Positions 1 to 8,102 are shown, counted from the stretch's first letter. The stretch is 64,000 nt of DNA from Luteimonas cucumeris (GCF_007830035.1 NZ_VLKN01000001.1:248001-312000), one strand, 5' to 3'. Notes: a model not told the origin generated them from the letters alone. A program made the numbers and translations.

Positions 1-336
1 CAGGCGCAGCGTGATCGGCGTGTCCAGATGCGCGGGATTGCGCAGCCGGAAACCGAGCAGTTCCGATACGTCGGCATCGAGGTCGAGCTTGCCGGCTTCG
101 ACCAGTCGCATCACGCCGATCGCGGTGACCAGCTTGGAAATCGAGGCGATCCGCACCGGGTCGTCCGCCGTGATCCTGCGCGCAGCGGCGACATCGGCCA
201 GGCCTTCGACCTGTGTCGCGGTGATGCCTTCGCGGTCGAAGGCGACGCGCGTGGTGGCCACCGGTTCGGCGGCGATGACGCCGCCGGCAGCGGCCGAGGT
301 GAGCAGCAGCAGGCAGGAACACAGGTGTTGCAGCAT
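1..336 (-). CDS. Serine hydrolase (class C beta-lactamase family), N-terminal part, cut by window edge
   Basis: The first 112 codons of a minus-strand gene whose 3' end lies outside the window. Residues 1-23 look like a cleavable signal peptide (hydrophobic stretch [11 protein letters not shown], then A-A-E), so the protein is probably periplasmic. The motif S65-I-S-K68 followed by a helical stretch ([19 protein letters not shown]) is the catalytic SxxK serine/lysine pair and following helix of the beta-lactamase/D-alanyl-D-alanine peptidase fold (PF00144). Members are esterases, peptidases or penicillin-binding-like proteins, so the substrate cannot be named. The frame stays open to base 1. 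A second, complete member of the family lies at 54169-55395, but the two are not close copies. Confidence 0.8.
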   Translation of the reverse strand, partial: MLQHLCSCLLLLTSAAAGGVIAAEPVATTRVAFDREGITATQVEGLADVAAARRITADDPVRIASISKLVTAIGVMRLVEAGKLDLDADVSELLGFRLRNPAHLDTPITLRL

Positions 337-505
337 GGGCGGGCTCCGCAGCGTGACAGGACGGCAGCGTAACCCGGACATGCGTTGCCGGCACCGCACG
401 AGCGGTCAGGAAGGTTCTGGTATGGTCTGATCGTCTCTCGCCCTTCGCCCGTTCGCGGCAGGCGCCCGCGATCACCCGATCGCTTCTTTCCGAGGTTCCC
501 GAATC

Positions 506-934
506 ATGGCCCACACCCACGCACCGGGGCTGGTGCTTCACATGTATCCCGAAGTTCTGCTCAAATTCGGTGCCAGCCATACGGTCGAGCCGCAGGATGC
601 GGTCGCCGCGCAACACTATTTCGTGTGCCTGTCCGCCGATGCCAGCGAAGGCCTGTGGACGCCGCTGTACCAGACCCGTGGCGACCATCGCCTGGCGATT
701 CCCGAAGCCGCCAAGGCCGGACATGCGCGATGGACGCGCGGCACGTCGTACTACGATCCGGACGAGTTGTGGCGGATTCCGCACAAGGCCGCGCAACGTG
801 GCGCGGCGGCGGCAATGGACCAGTCCGGGCCGAAATCGGCGAACACCGTGGCGCTGCCGTCGGTACCCAGCCGTGCGCAGTTTCCTTCGGACACGGCGTT
901 CCGCGGTACTGCGCACGACCGCGGGTTGGGCTGA
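506..934 (+). CDS. Hypothetical protein, 142 aa
   Basis: An ATG-started frame diverging from the serine hydrolase gene, with a GAGG motif about 11 nt upstream. I recognise no family. The N-terminal half (PEVLLKFGASHTVEPQDAV, then AAQHYFVCLSADASEGLWTP) looks like a folded small domain with W and Y residues spaced as in a beta-rich protein. The C-terminal 45 residues are rich in A, S, P and R and probably disordered. No signal peptide or membrane segment is visible, so a cytoplasmic protein is likely. Other frames here are also open because of high GC, but this one has the most protein-like composition, and its fall-off to low complexity at the end fits a genuine stop. Confidence 0.6.
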   Translation: MAHTHAPGLVLHMYPEVLLKFGASHTVEPQDAVAAQHYFVCLSADASEGLWTPLYQTRGDHRLAIPEAAKAGHARWTRGTSYYDPDELWRIPHKAAQRGAAAAMDQSGPKSANTVALPSVPSRAQFPSDTAFRGTAHDRGLG

Positions 935-983
935 GCGGCGGGCTTCGGCCCGGCATCTCCCGCATGGATGGCGGCGGCGGCCG

Positions 984-1424
984 TCAAGCTGACATCAATG
1001 CGTCGTAGCGGCGCTGCATTTCCTCGGGACTGACTTCTTCGATGCTGTGCCCGATCAGCCAGCGATGGCCGAACGGATCGAACACGCTGCCGCCGCGCTC
1101 GCCGTAGAACGCATCGCTCGGCGGTCGATCCATGCGTGCACCGGCGGCGACGGCGCGCTCGATGGCGGCGTCGGCATCGTCGACGTGCAGGTGGATGGTC
1201 ACCGATGACGGCGCGCCGGGCTGCGGTGCGGCGATGCCGCATTCCGGATACTCGTCGCACAGCATCACCGTGGTGCCGCTGAAATCCAGCTCGGCGTGGC
1301 CGATGCGGCCGCCGGGTTCGGTGAGGCGGAATTTTTCCGTCGCACCGAAGGCGCGGATGTAGAAATCGATGGCGCGCGCCGAATCCGCGACGCAGAGGTA
1401 GGCGAAGACTTCGTGGATGGCCAT
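984..1424 (-). CDS. VOC (glyoxalase/PhnB-like) family protein
   Basis: A 146-aa protein with the vicinal-oxygen-chelate fold. The N-terminal module is AIHEVFAYLCVADSARAIDFYIRAFGA and the C-terminal signature is GGSVFDPFGHRWLIGHSIEEV, as in PhnB-like glyoxalase/bleomycin-resistance proteins (PF00903). Conserved acidic/His positions (H43 in GHAELDF, D115 in FDPFGHRW) suit a metal site, but the substrate of such stand-alone proteins cannot be read from sequence. The start at 1424 was chosen because GAGGA lies about 7 nt upstream and the protein begins exactly at the domain. The frame is open further upstream, but that part has no homology-like character. Confidence 0.85.
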   Translation of the reverse strand: MAIHEVFAYLCVADSARAIDFYIRAFGATEKFRLTEPGGRIGHAELDFSGTTVMLCDEYPECGIAAPQPGAPSSVTIHLHVDDADAAIERAVAAGARMDRPPSDAFYGERGGSVFDPFGHRWLIGHSIEEVSPEEMQRRYDALMSA

Positions 1425-1658
1425 GGCGGTGTCCTCAGGGTGGGCAGGGCGGACGATAGCGCGGCGGTGGTGGGCGGTCTTGTAGAAAACGGCGGCCATC
1501 CGATCCAGCCATGGCAAGTGCCATCGGCGCACGTCGCCGGCGATTGGCGGCAGTTGGACATTTGTCCATACTGGCTGCGTGCGCGTCGTCAGGGGGAAAA
1601 GCGACGGAGCTGCTGTCACGCGCGCGCCATCACATCTCAACGGAGAGAGATTCGACTC

Positions 1659-2450
1659 ATGAAATACCGATCACTACTGGCCGTTTCGCTGCTGCTGGCG
1701 GCAGGTCCCGCCCTGGCTACCAGTTGCGAGGAAAGTTTCGCCAAGAAGGGCAATCCGTTCACCGGGACCACGTATTCGGCGTGGGTGAGCCTGCCCGACC
1801 TCAGCGTCAAAAGCGCGATCGGCCAGATGCATGTGGTCGCCAAGGAAGCGGGGATGGACATTCTCAGCGAGGATGCCGATGCCGGCTCCATGCTGATCGA
1901 AGAGCCCGAGACCATGGCCCACAAGCCCCTGCCGATGATCATCAGCGCCGCCAACGAAGGCGGCGTGGGCACGGTCACGATGCTGCTCAAGCTCAACAAG
2001 GGCGCCTTCGCCAGTGGCGACGGCGTGCGCACCGAGATGTGCAAGATGCTTGCCCAGCTCAAGCCCGGTACCGCGGGCGACCAGTTCGCCGGCAAGCAGA
2101 TCGCGGTTGCGCCTACTGCCATCGCCGCCGGCAAACTGGGATTCCAGCTCGAGAACCAGGCCAAGGACAATCTCGCGGCGATCGAACCCCGCTACAAGGA
2201 CAAGCAGTTCATCATCAGCGGCAGGGTCAACGGCCCGGTGCTCAAGAGCGGCGGTACCTACAACATGGGTTTCGAACTGTATGACGGTGACCGATACGGC
2301 CAGGTCGCCATCAGCTGCGCCTTCGCGGCCAACCAGGCGGCCTACGCGCTGACGTTGAAGCCGAGGGAAAAGGTCGCTTTGTCCGGAACCTTCGATCACT
2401 TCGACCAGATCGGGCGTGTGTTCTGGCTGAAGGAATGTCGCGGCAGCTGA
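1659..2450 (+). CDS. Secreted protein with OB-fold (tRNA_anti-like) domain
   Basis: 263 aa with a clear signal peptide (MKYRSLLAVSLLLAAGPALA, cleavage before TSCEESF). The C-terminal 90 residues (from about 170, NLAAIEPRYKDKQFIISGRV...) match the tRNA_anti-like OB-fold pattern (PF12869 type), in which an alternating beta-barrel with GRV and LSGTF turns ends in a conserved L-x-x-C (LKECR). The middle holds an unassigned domain with SVKSAIGQMHVVAKEAGMDI. Such proteins are periplasmic or lipoproteins of unknown role. The ATG at 1659 has GAGAG 8 nt upstream and starts the signal peptide. The gene ends just before a strong intrinsic terminator. Confidence 0.8.
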   Translation: MKYRSLLAVSLLLAAGPALATSCEESFAKKGNPFTGTTYSAWVSLPDLSVKSAIGQMHVVAKEAGMDILSEDADAGSMLIEEPETMAHKPLPMIISAANEGGVGTVTMLLKLNKGAFASGDGVRTEMCKMLAQLKPGTAGDQFAGKQIAVAPTAIAAGKLGFQLENQAKDNLAAIEPRYKDKQFIISGRVNGPVLKSGGTYNMGFELYDGDRYGQVAISCAFAANQAAYALTLKPREKVALSGTFDHFDQIGRVFWLKECRGS

Positions 2451-2508
2451 AACCAGGCTGCCGCAAGCGGGTGATGCGACATGAAGCCGCATCCGCCTGA
2501 GATCTACT

Positions 2509-2536
2509 GACGCCCGGCCAGCCGGGCGTCGTTTTT
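2509..2536 (+). terminator. Intrinsic terminator after the OB-fold gene
   Basis: A 10-bp perfect stem (GACGCCCGGC / GCCGGGCGTC) with a 2-nt loop is followed by GTTTTT. It lies 59 nt past the stop of the OB-fold gene, in the right orientation for it. Confidence 0.85.
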
Positions 2537-2714
2537 CGGGGCGAAAAGGCACTGCCGTCGCCGTGTCATGTACCGACGTACAGCCGATGCGGGTGGCGAA
2601 CCGCAGTACGACACGGGGTGGGTGACTGCTGCGTGGAAACCGGCAGGCGTCGACTTTTCAAAAGCCCGGCTTTGCCCCGATGATGAAACCGCTCCTTACC
2701 GATCGGGGATCCCC

Positions 2715-3149
2715 ATGCGCCATCTGTTGCTGTTCTGTCTTGCCCTCGTGTTCACGCCGCCGGTGTTCGCCGCCGGCACGACGACGGACGCCGAGCTGTT
2801 GTCCATCGATGCGTCCTGGAACGACCTGCGGCTGAAGTCCGATGTCGCGGCATTGCAGCGGTTGATCGCCGACGACTGGCTGCTGACGCATTCCGACGGT
2901 CGCACCCAGGACAAGGCGGACTATCTGGGCGAACTGCGTACCCGCAGCCGCACCAACCAGGGCATAGACAACGAGGACGTGGTGCTGCGTCGCTACGGCG
3001 ACACGGCTGTGGTCACCGGCACCAGCGTGCAGTCGGGCATCAGCAACGGTAAGCCGTGGCACGGCCGTTTTCGCTTCACCCGCGTGTGGGTGCTGCGCGA
3101 GGATCGCTGGCAGATGGTGGCGTCGCATTCGTCGCGGGTCGCGGAGTAG
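2715..3149 (+). CDS. Secreted SnoaL/DUF4440-type (NTF2-like fold) protein
   Basis: 144 aa, with a signal peptide (MRHLLLFCLALVFTPPVFA) followed by an NTF2-like cone fold. ELLSIDASWNDLRLKSDVAALQRLIADDWLLTHSDGR is the classic start of DUF4440/SnoaL-like proteins, and GRFRFTRVWVLREDRWQMVASHSSRV is the closing beta-strand with the W-x-x-VASH signature. Family members are small ligand-binding proteins, or rarely enzymes, with no predictable substrate. The ATG at 2715 places the signal peptide at the N-terminus. The longer upstream frame is not protein-like. Confidence 0.85.
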   Translation: MRHLLLFCLALVFTPPVFAAGTTTDAELLSIDASWNDLRLKSDVAALQRLIADDWLLTHSDGRTQDKADYLGELRTRSRTNQGIDNEDVVLRRYGDTAVVTGTSVQSGISNGKPWHGRFRFTRVWVLREDRWQMVASHSSRVAE

Positions 3150-3280
3150 CGGTCGACTGCGCGTTTGTTAGCCATCAGGGCGCGAAGTGGGGTGCATTGC
3201 GCCGCAGTGTTGAAGCGATTGGCGTTCGGTGCATGACGCCCTGTGATGATTATGCTGCGGCTTGCAGATGCCTTGGGACT

Positions 3281-3328
3281 GTCATCCCTGCGTCCTTCGA
3301 CAAGCTCAGATGAGCGAGGCGGGACCAG
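3281..3328 (+). repeat. Composite interspersed repeat (GTCATCC...GTCCTTCGACAAGCTCAG...GGCGGGACCAG)
   Basis: Same element as at 62358-62408: outer arms GTCATCCCTGC and GCGGGACCAG enclose GTCCTTCGACAAGCTCAG plus ATGAGCGAG. The inner part recurs in-frame at 24068-24096 inside an ABC ATPase gene. Confidence 0.75.
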
Positions 3329-3344
3329 CGACTCTTTTTTGCTC

Positions 3345-3371
3345 GTCATCCCGGCGCAAGCCGGGATCCAG
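3345..3371 (+). repeat. Short palindromic repeat (GTCATCCCGGCGCAAGCCGGGATCCAG)
   Basis: A GTCATCCCGGC arm and a GCCGGGATCCAG arm form a hairpin. It is related to the outer arms of the composite element at 3281-3328 but lacks the inner insert. Confidence 0.65.
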
Positions 3372-3407
3372 GCTTTGCTCCTGCTTTTGGAGGTTGCACA
3401 GCGTTTG

Positions 3408-3500
3408 CCGACCTTCCAGGTCGGTTTATTCCGCCCGCTGCCGCGTGCGGGTTACTTTCTCTTGAAAGGCCAAGAGAAAGTAACCAAAGAGAAGGCCCTT
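3408..3500 (+). repeat. TTACTTTC-type interspersed repeat, left copy
   Basis: Starts with a small hairpin (CCGACCT/AGGTCGG, then TTTATT), continues with CCGCCCGCTGCCGCGTGCGG, and ends with the palindrome GGTTACTTTCTC ... GAGAAAGTAACC. It is the inverted counterpart of 3787-3875, with which it shares most positions. The hairpin plus TTTATT could act as a terminator for the upstream gene. Confidence 0.75.
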
Positions 3501-3786
3501 CCCCGACAAGTCAATCCGGCCAGTGGGGTGGTGGCTCGAGATTTTCCGACTCGCCCTCCTGGCTCGGTCGGAAAACGGCGGCCATCCATGGCCGCAGCCC
3601 TTCGGGTCTATGGGTAGCCCGGATCGCCGCTAGTTCGTGCCAACAGCCAAAGCCAAAGCAATCGTCAGGCTGCGAAGGACAACTAAACGCTGCAATCAAA
3701 TTTCAGGCGAGAACAAGAACTCCGGCAGCGAAGAAAGCAGCACCGCACTAGCACCCGTTAAGTGCGACATCCGCCAATCCGGCTTC

Positions 3787-3875
3787 GGGCCTTTTCTTTG
3801 GTTACTTTCTTTGGGCCAGCAAAGAAAGTGACCCGCACGCGGCAGCGGGCGGAAAGGCCGACCCGAAAGGGTCGG
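3787..3875 (-). repeat. TTACTTTC-type interspersed repeat, right copy (inverted)
   Basis: Reverse-complement counterpart of 3408-3500. It carries GGTTACTTTCTTTG ... CAAAGAAAGTGACC, then CGCACGCGGCAGCGGGCGG and the hairpin CCGACCC/GGGTCGG. The hairpin arm sequence differs from the left copy but is still self-complementary. Confidence 0.75.
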
Positions 3876-4002
3876 GAACTTGCGTCGTTGCTGCAATCGC
3901 TCCCCACTCTTGCCACAAACCGCAAACCGCACAGCTTTCGCTCGCTGCGCGTGTGAACGTGGGTGCCTTCTTTAGTTTGCGCGAGGACGATCGCCGAGGC
4001 CG

Positions 4003-4377
4003 TTACACGCCGACCTGGCGTCGCACGGCATCCAGGTCACGCACCGCGCGCACTTCCACGCTGCCGGTGCTCGCCCATGGAAACCGCGAGGCGATCTCCA
4101 CTGCCTGTTCCAGGCTGTCGGCTTCGATCAGGTTGAAGCCGCCGAGGATCTCCTTGGTCTCGGCGAACGGGCCGTCGACCACGGTGGTGCGGCCGTTGCG
4201 GATGCGCACCGTGCGCGCGGCGCTGGCCGCTTCCAGTTGCTGTGAGTCGAGCAGCTGGCCACGGGCGCGAAGCTGGTCGGCGTGGGCGAAGCAGTTGCGC
4301 ATCATCGTGTCGGCTTCGCCTTCGGGTAGTGCTTCGAGCAGCGAATCGTCGTTGTAGATCAAGGCGAGGAACTGCAT
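4003..4377 (-). CDS. YCII/DGPF-domain protein
   Basis: 124 aa beginning MQFLALIYNDDS, with the diagnostic VVDGPFAETKEILGGFNLIEADSLEQAVEIA motif of the DGPF/YCII-related family (PF03795). The fold is a dimeric ferredoxin-like barrel with a conserved H and D. Function is mostly unknown, but these genes often accompany ECF sigma factors or sit alone. The domain spans essentially the whole protein, so the ATG at 4377 (GGAGAA about 5 nt upstream) is well placed even though the frame is open beyond it. Only about 40% identical in appearance to the YCII gene in the cassette array (44656-45003), so the two have separate origins. Confidence 0.85.
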   Translation of the reverse strand: MQFLALIYNDDSLLEALPEGEADTMMRNCFAHADQLRARGQLLDSQQLEAASAARTVRIRNGRTTVVDGPFAETKEILGGFNLIEADSLEQAVEIASRFPWASTGSVEVRAVRDLDAVRRQVGV

Positions 4378-4553
4378 GGCGTTCTCCGGCAAAGGGCGTA
4401 CACAACTAATCCCGCCGGCGTTGCCGGTCAAGTCGGCAGCGCCTGAACGGATGCTGACAGGAGCGTAAAGGTTGCACGAATTCGTGGCTTGGCCATCGGT
4501 CCCGATGACCTCCAGCACGCGTCATGGCGGTGCGCGCGCCGTAACTTGTGCGC

Positions 4554-4578
4554 GCCGCCCCGCCGCGTGCGGGGCGGC
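4554..4578. promoter_or_regulatory. GC-rich inverted repeat in the leader of the 4612 gene
   Basis: GCCGCCC and GGGCGGC arms enclose about 11 nt, 34 nt upstream of the ATG. It could be a leader hairpin or the terminator stem of a leader RNA, but there is no T-run. Function not inferred. Confidence 0.35.
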
Positions 4579-4611
4579 TACCCCACTGGACATCACGAAA
4601 CGAGAGCCGAC

Positions 4612-4929
4612 ATGACTTCCGTAATCCGCAAGACGCTCAGGAATTCCACCCTGGCCCTGGTCGCAGCATTGGGCTTCGCCGCAACCGCGCAGGCGCAGCA
4701 GGCGTCCGGCAACATCATGGGCGATGCCGTGGCTGGCGACACCATCGTCGCGCACAACGAGGCGATCGGGTTCCGTCGCGAGCTGACCGTCGACAAGGAC
4801 GGCCGCTACAACATGCGCCGCCTGCCGCTCGGCGTTTACGTAGTTACGGTCAAGCATGCCGATGGCAGCCAGACCGCGCCGCCGAAGCAGGTCCGGGTGC
4901 AGCCAGGCGTCACCGCGCGCGTGCAGTGA
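4612..4929 (+). CDS. Secreted carboxypeptidase-regulatory-like (CarbD) small protein
   Basis: 105 aa. Residues 1-29 form a signal peptide (STLALVAALGFAATAQA). The rest (GNIMGDAVAGDTIVAHNEAIGFRRELTVDKDGRYNMRRLPLGVYVVTVKHADGS) is one beta-sandwich of the carboxypeptidase-regulatory/TonB-receptor plug-proximal type, with the usual G-x-Y-x-x-x-x-L-P-x-G-x-Y turn. The same domain stands at the N-terminus of Oar-like outer-membrane receptors. Here it is free-standing and followed by a hairpin, so it is not a truncated receptor that simply continues. Role unknown, probably periplasmic. Confidence 0.75.
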   Translation: MTSVIRKTLRNSTLALVAALGFAATAQAQQASGNIMGDAVAGDTIVAHNEAIGFRRELTVDKDGRYNMRRLPLGVYVVTVKHADGSQTAPPKQVRVQPGVTARVQ

Positions 4930-4960
4930 CACGCCGATCGCACATCGGTTGATCGCGACG

Positions 4961-4984
4961 AGGCCGGCATTCGCCGGCCTTGTT
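4961..4984 (+). terminator. Probable terminator hairpin
   Basis: AGGCCGGC / GCCGGCCT stem with a 4-nt loop, 31 nt after the stop of the 4612 gene. The T-run is weak (TTGTTCG), so termination efficiency is doubtful. Confidence 0.45.
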
Positions 4985-5055
4985 CGTTATGGATGTGAGC
5001 ATGCATTCCGAAGATGTCGGCGCGAAGCCCACGCAAGAGGTTTCCGGCGGGCTGC

Positions 5056-6159
5056 CTAGACCTTCCCATGTCGCGACAGCAGCACCGCGATCGGCCGCGT
5101 GCCCGGGAATTCGGACAGGATCATCACCAGGCAGGCAGTCATCGGTACGGCCAGGAACGCGCCGGGGATGCCCCACAGCGTCGCCCACACCGCCAGGCTC
5201 ACCAGGATCACCAGCGGGCTGAGGTTGAGCGACTGGCCCATCACGTACGGGTCGAGGAAGTGGCCGGTGAAGAACTGCGCGACCGACAGTGCGATCAGCA
5301 CACTCATGACCGGACCCGGATCGGCGAACTGCAGCATCGCGAACAGCACCGGAAATGCCACGCTCAATACCGTGCCGATATAGGGAATGTAGTTGAGCGT
5401 CGCCGCCAGCACGGCCCAGAACGCGGCGAACTCGACGCCGAACAGCGCCAGGATCGCCCACGTCACCAGTCCTGTGATGATGTTGATCAGCGTCTTCAGC
5501 GCCAGGTAGGCGCCGATGCGCGTGTTGATGCCGGTGAGCAGCTGGCGGACGCGCGCGACCTGTGCGGGGTCGCTCGACAGGTTGTCGATCTTGGCCGGCA
5601 GCGCGGCGCGCTCGACCAGCATGAAGGCAACGTACAGCACCACCACCACCAGTCCGGCGACCAGGCTCGTGAGCAGCAGCGCGGTAGAGCCGAGCAGGCG
5701 TTGCAGGTTGATGTACGACAGTGCGTCGCGGCGCAGGCTGGCCCAGGTCGGCTCCGATTCCATGCCCAGCGCGACCGCGCCCTGCTGTATCAGCGCCAGC
5801 AGGTCGCCGAGGTACTCCGGCGCACGCGCCACCACCGCGCCGATCTGCGAGATGAAAAGCAGCGCGAAACCGAACAGCAGCACGCCGATCGCCAGCACCG
5901 ATACCGCATAGCGCAGCGCCAGCGGCAAGGCGGGGCCGAGCCCAGGAATCCTTTCCAGCAGTCGGGTCAGACCGAAGATCACGTATGCCAGCAGTACGCT
6001 GAAGATGATCGGCACGAAGATGCCCTGGCCGATGTACAGCACCCAGCCGACGATCAGCGCGAACACGAGGCCATAAACGATGGACTGGAGTCGATGGTTC
6101 ATGGCGTCCTGCATCGATATGCGAAAGGGCGCGGCGGCTGCCGCGGTGCGCCGGTCCAT
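5056..6159 (-). CDS. AI-2E family (PerM/TqsA-type) membrane transporter
   Basis: 367 aa, with about seven to eight hydrophobic segments arranged as in the AI-2E transporter family (PF01594): a pair at the N-terminus (IVYGLVFALIVGWVLYIGQG, PIIFSVLLAYVIF), one near 95, then a central soluble stretch and the conserved C-terminal block (AFWAVLAATLNYIPYIGTVLSVAFP ... HFLDPYVMGQSLNLSPLVILVSLAVWATLWGIPGAFLAVP). Members are inner-membrane exporters of small solutes, and AI-2 itself applies to only some. ATGs at 6159, 6114 and 6102 are possible, with no clear ribosome-binding site. The TM region starts only after residue 25, so a shorter protein (MNHRLQS...) is equally likely. Confidence 0.85.
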   Translation of the reverse strand: MDRRTAAAAAPFRISMQDAMNHRLQSIVYGLVFALIVGWVLYIGQGIFVPIIFSVLLAYVIFGLTRLLERIPGLGPALPLALRYAVSVLAIGVLLFGFALLFISQIGAVVARAPEYLGDLLALIQQGAVALGMESEPTWASLRRDALSYINLQRLLGSTALLLTSLVAGLVVVVLYVAFMLVERAALPAKIDNLSSDPAQVARVRQLLTGINTRIGAYLALKTLINIITGLVTWAILALFGVEFAAFWAVLAATLNYIPYIGTVLSVAFPVLFAMLQFADPGPVMSVLIALSVAQFFTGHFLDPYVMGQSLNLSPLVILVSLAVWATLWGIPGAFLAVPMTACLVMILSEFPGTRPIAVLLSRHGKV

Positions 6160-6202
6160 GATGCCGCATCGTCCATGCAGGACGTGCGGCGGTCGCTGCG
6201 GC

Positions 6203-6448
6203 CTATGACGCGGTATCGAGGAAGTAGGGCTCGACCGTACCCTTGACCTTGACCGTCATCGGATTGCCGCGGCGGTCGAGGGTCTTGCCGAACGGCAGGC
6301 GCACCCAGCCTTCGCTGACGCAGTATTCCTCGACGTTCTTCTTTTCCTCGCCGTTGAAGCGGATGCCGATGCCGCGCGCGAGCACGGCGGCATCATGGAA
6401 TGGGCTGCGCTCATCGGTGGCGAGGCGGTCGGGCGGGGTGTCGGACAT
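6203..6448 (-). CDS. DUF3297 family protein
   Basis: 81 aa matching the DUF3297 pattern: SPFHDAAVLARGIGIRFNGEEKKNVEEYCVSEGWVRLPFGKTLDRRGNPMTVKVKGTVEPYF. This is a small cytoplasmic protein conserved across proteobacteria, with no established function. The ATG at 6448 has GGAGA 7 nt upstream and starts just before the conserved block, and the ending in PYFLDTAS is typical. It is co-directional with msrB upstream (85-bp gap), so the two may be transcribed together. Confidence 0.85.
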   Translation of the reverse strand: MSDTPPDRLATDERSPFHDAAVLARGIGIRFNGEEKKNVEEYCVSEGWVRLPFGKTLDRRGNPMTVKVKGTVEPYFLDTAS

Positions 6449-6533
6449 GTTCGTCTCCGGCAGCATTGGAACTGCCGTACAGGATAGCGTCTGTGCGTCC
6501 GGTGGCGCCAAACCGCCTGCAGAAGCCGCCCGC

Positions 6534-7001
6534 TCAATCGGCCGGCGCGGATTCCGCGCCACCGCGCTGCAGCGGATCGGGCAGAGCCTCGCCGCTCGGC
6601 GTGAAGCCCAGCGACACCGAATTGAGGCAATGGCGCTCGCCGGTCGGCGGCGGGCCGTCCGGGAACACGTGGCCCAGATGGCTGCCGCAGCGTGCGCAGA
6701 CGATCTCGGTGCGGACCATGCCGTGGCTGCTGTCGCGGATCGTGCGCACGTGCGTCGCGTCGTAGGGCTGGAAGAAACTCGGCCAGCCGGTGCCGGATTC
6801 GAACTTCGCGCTGGAGCGGAACAGCGGCAGCCCGCAGAAGCGACAGGTGTAGACCCCATCGCGCTTGTTGTCGAGGAACACGCCGCAGAACGGCGCCTCG
6901 GTGCCGTGCGCGAGCAGCACATGGCGTTCCTCGTCGCTGAGCGCGGCGTCGAGCGCGCGGCGCTGCGTGTCGGTCGGTGGAGTCAGGTCGAAGGCGGTCA
7001 T
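6534..7001 (-). CDS. msrB: Peptide-methionine (R)-S-oxide reductase MsrB
   Basis: 155 aa, the full length of the MsrB fold. It reduces the R epimer of methionine sulfoxide in oxidised proteins. Visible features are two zinc CxxC pairs (C53-x-x-C56 in YTCRFCG and C102-x-x-C105 in [13 protein letters not shown]), the substrate loop GTGWPSFF (70-77) and the catalytic cysteine C125 in [11 protein letters not shown]. No signal peptide is present, so this is the cytoplasmic form. The start at 7001 is supported by GAGGA upstream and by the family's usual N-terminus. The tail after residue 138 is a short extension. Confidence 0.95.
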   Translation of the reverse strand: MTAFDLTPPTDTQRRALDAALSDEERHVLLAHGTEAPFCGVFLDNKRDGVYTCRFCGLPLFRSSAKFESGTGWPSFFQPYDATHVRTIRDSSHGMVRTEIVCARCGSHLGHVFPDGPPPTGERHCLNSVSLGFTPSGEALPDPLQRGGAESAPAD

Positions 7002-7100
7002 GGCGTTTCCTCGCGGGCCTGCCAGCAAGGTGCGCCCGCGACGCTGGCGATTCAAGGCGTGTCGATTGCTTGGCGTCAACAGGATAGCGCGACCGCGTGC

Positions 7101-7385
7101 TCAGTCGCTTTCTCGGCGACCCTGCGCCTTGGCTCTGCGGATCACCGCGCGCACGAGTTCGCGATCGGTATGGCGCGAGATGGCGACGGCGCCGAGCGCG
7201 ATCGCCTGTTCGCGCAAGGCGGCGTTGACGTCGTAATGCGCGCCGCTGGTCTTGTCCTGGAAAGCACGCCGCGGCAGGCCGAGTCGGGCGGCGAAGGCAT
7301 GCAGTTCCGCCAGCGTATCGGCCATCAGGTGCGCCCAGCGCTGGCCGCGCCACAGGGTGACGGCGTCGTCGACGTAAACGGTCAT
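7101..7385 (-). CDS. DUF4031 domain protein
   Basis: 94 aa beginning MTVYVDDAVTLWRGQRWAHLMADTLAELHAFAARLGL, the characteristic start of DUF4031 proteins, followed by a conserved H-Y-D-V (GAHYDVNAALREQAIALGAVAI) segment. The cluster of conserved D, W, H and D residues suggests a small hydrolase-like or ligand-binding protein, but no activity is known. The start at 7385 matches the family. The upstream 34 codons of open frame lack any conserved character. It lies 99 bp upstream of msrB on the same strand. Confidence 0.8.
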   Translation of the reverse strand: MTVYVDDAVTLWRGQRWAHLMADTLAELHAFAARLGLPRRAFQDKTSGAHYDVNAALREQAIALGAVAISRHTDRELVRAVIRRAKAQGRRESD

Positions 7386-7589
7386 GGATGGATTGCGGCT
7401 TCGCGCGGGACGTGACGGACCATGAGCAAGGATAGCGGCCAACGATGCCTGGTGCGTTCGAGCCTGCGACTTGCGTGCGCGATTCATGTCCGCCGCGTTA
7501 AGCGTACGTGTAGCCGCTGTGGCTGTCGTTCACGCGATGTTGTTCCCGCGCGGCAAAGACTCGGGCCTCGGCAAGTGAAGGAGGCTGAC

Positions 7590-8009
7590 ATGAAGAAGAT
7601 CGCTGCACTGACCCTCGCGCTGCTGTGCGCCACCGGCACCGTCTGGGCGCAGGAATCGATGACCGCGCCGCAGGTGCGCGCCAAACTTACCGAGCAGGGC
7701 TACACCAGGATCAACGACGTCAAGTTCGAGGACGGCGTATGGAAGGCCGATGCGCGCAGCGCCAACGGCAACCGGGTCGACGTGCGCATCGATCCGGCCA
7801 CCGGCACGGTCTACCCGGACGAACAGATCGCCAACATGAGCGAAGCCGATGTCCGCGCCGCGCTGGCCACCGCCGGCTACACCAATGTGCACGATGTCGA
7901 TTACGAGGATGGCATCTGGAACGCGGAAGCGGACGATCCGGCAGGCAAGGACGTGGAGGTCAAGATCGATCCGGCCACAGGCAAGGTGATCGGCAAGGAG
8001 AAGGATTGA
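7590..8009 (+). CDS. Secreted protein with two PepSY-like repeats
   Basis: 139 aa with a signal peptide (MKKIAALTLALLCATGTVWA) and two ~60-residue PepSY-type units: MTAPQVRAKLTEQGYTRINDVKFEDGVWKADA...IDPATGTVYPDE and MSEADVRAALATAGYTNVHDVDYEDGIWNAEA...IDPATGKVIGKE. The repeats are clearly related, so an internal duplication is visible. PepSY units occur in periplasmic protease inhibitors and metal or oxidative-stress related proteins. Probably periplasmic. A strong Shine-Dalgarno (GAAGGAGG) lies 5 nt before the ATG, suggesting good expression, and an intrinsic terminator follows. Confidence 0.85.
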   Translation: MKKIAALTLALLCATGTVWAQESMTAPQVRAKLTEQGYTRINDVKFEDGVWKADARSANGNRVDVRIDPATGTVYPDEQIANMSEADVRAALATAGYTNVHDVDYEDGIWNAEADDPAGKDVEVKIDPATGKVIGKEKD

Positions 8010-8047
8010 TTTGGCTTGCCGACTCGATGACGACGGGTGGAAATGGA

Positions 8048-8075
8048 ACGGGCCGCATCATGCGGCCCGTTTTCT
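8048..8075 (+). terminator. Intrinsic terminator of the PepSY gene
   Basis: A 10-bp stem (ACGGGCCGCA / TGCGGCCCGT) with a 3-nt loop and TTTTCTT, 38 nt after the stop codon. It separates the gene from the converging 698-aa gene. Confidence 0.85.
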
Positions 8076-8102
8076 TCCATCGACCGGCGGGGGAAGTACC
8101 GC

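Larger units (their letters stand above)
3150..4002. other. 853-bp intergenic region filled with interspersed repeats
   Basis: No convincing gene. It contains a composite repeat (3281-3328), a short palindromic CATCCCGGC element (3345-3371) and two facing copies of a ~90-bp TTACTTTC element (3408-3500 and 3787-3875) with about 290 bp between them. The unique stretch between them (about 3501-3786) has short open frames in several directions but no ribosome-binding site or recognisable protein. Confidence 0.7.

Noticed and set aside
5014-6246. A 410-aa + strand frame antisense to the AI-2E permease
   Set aside because: Composition (H, Q, R-rich) is typical of antisense to a TM protein, with no domain.
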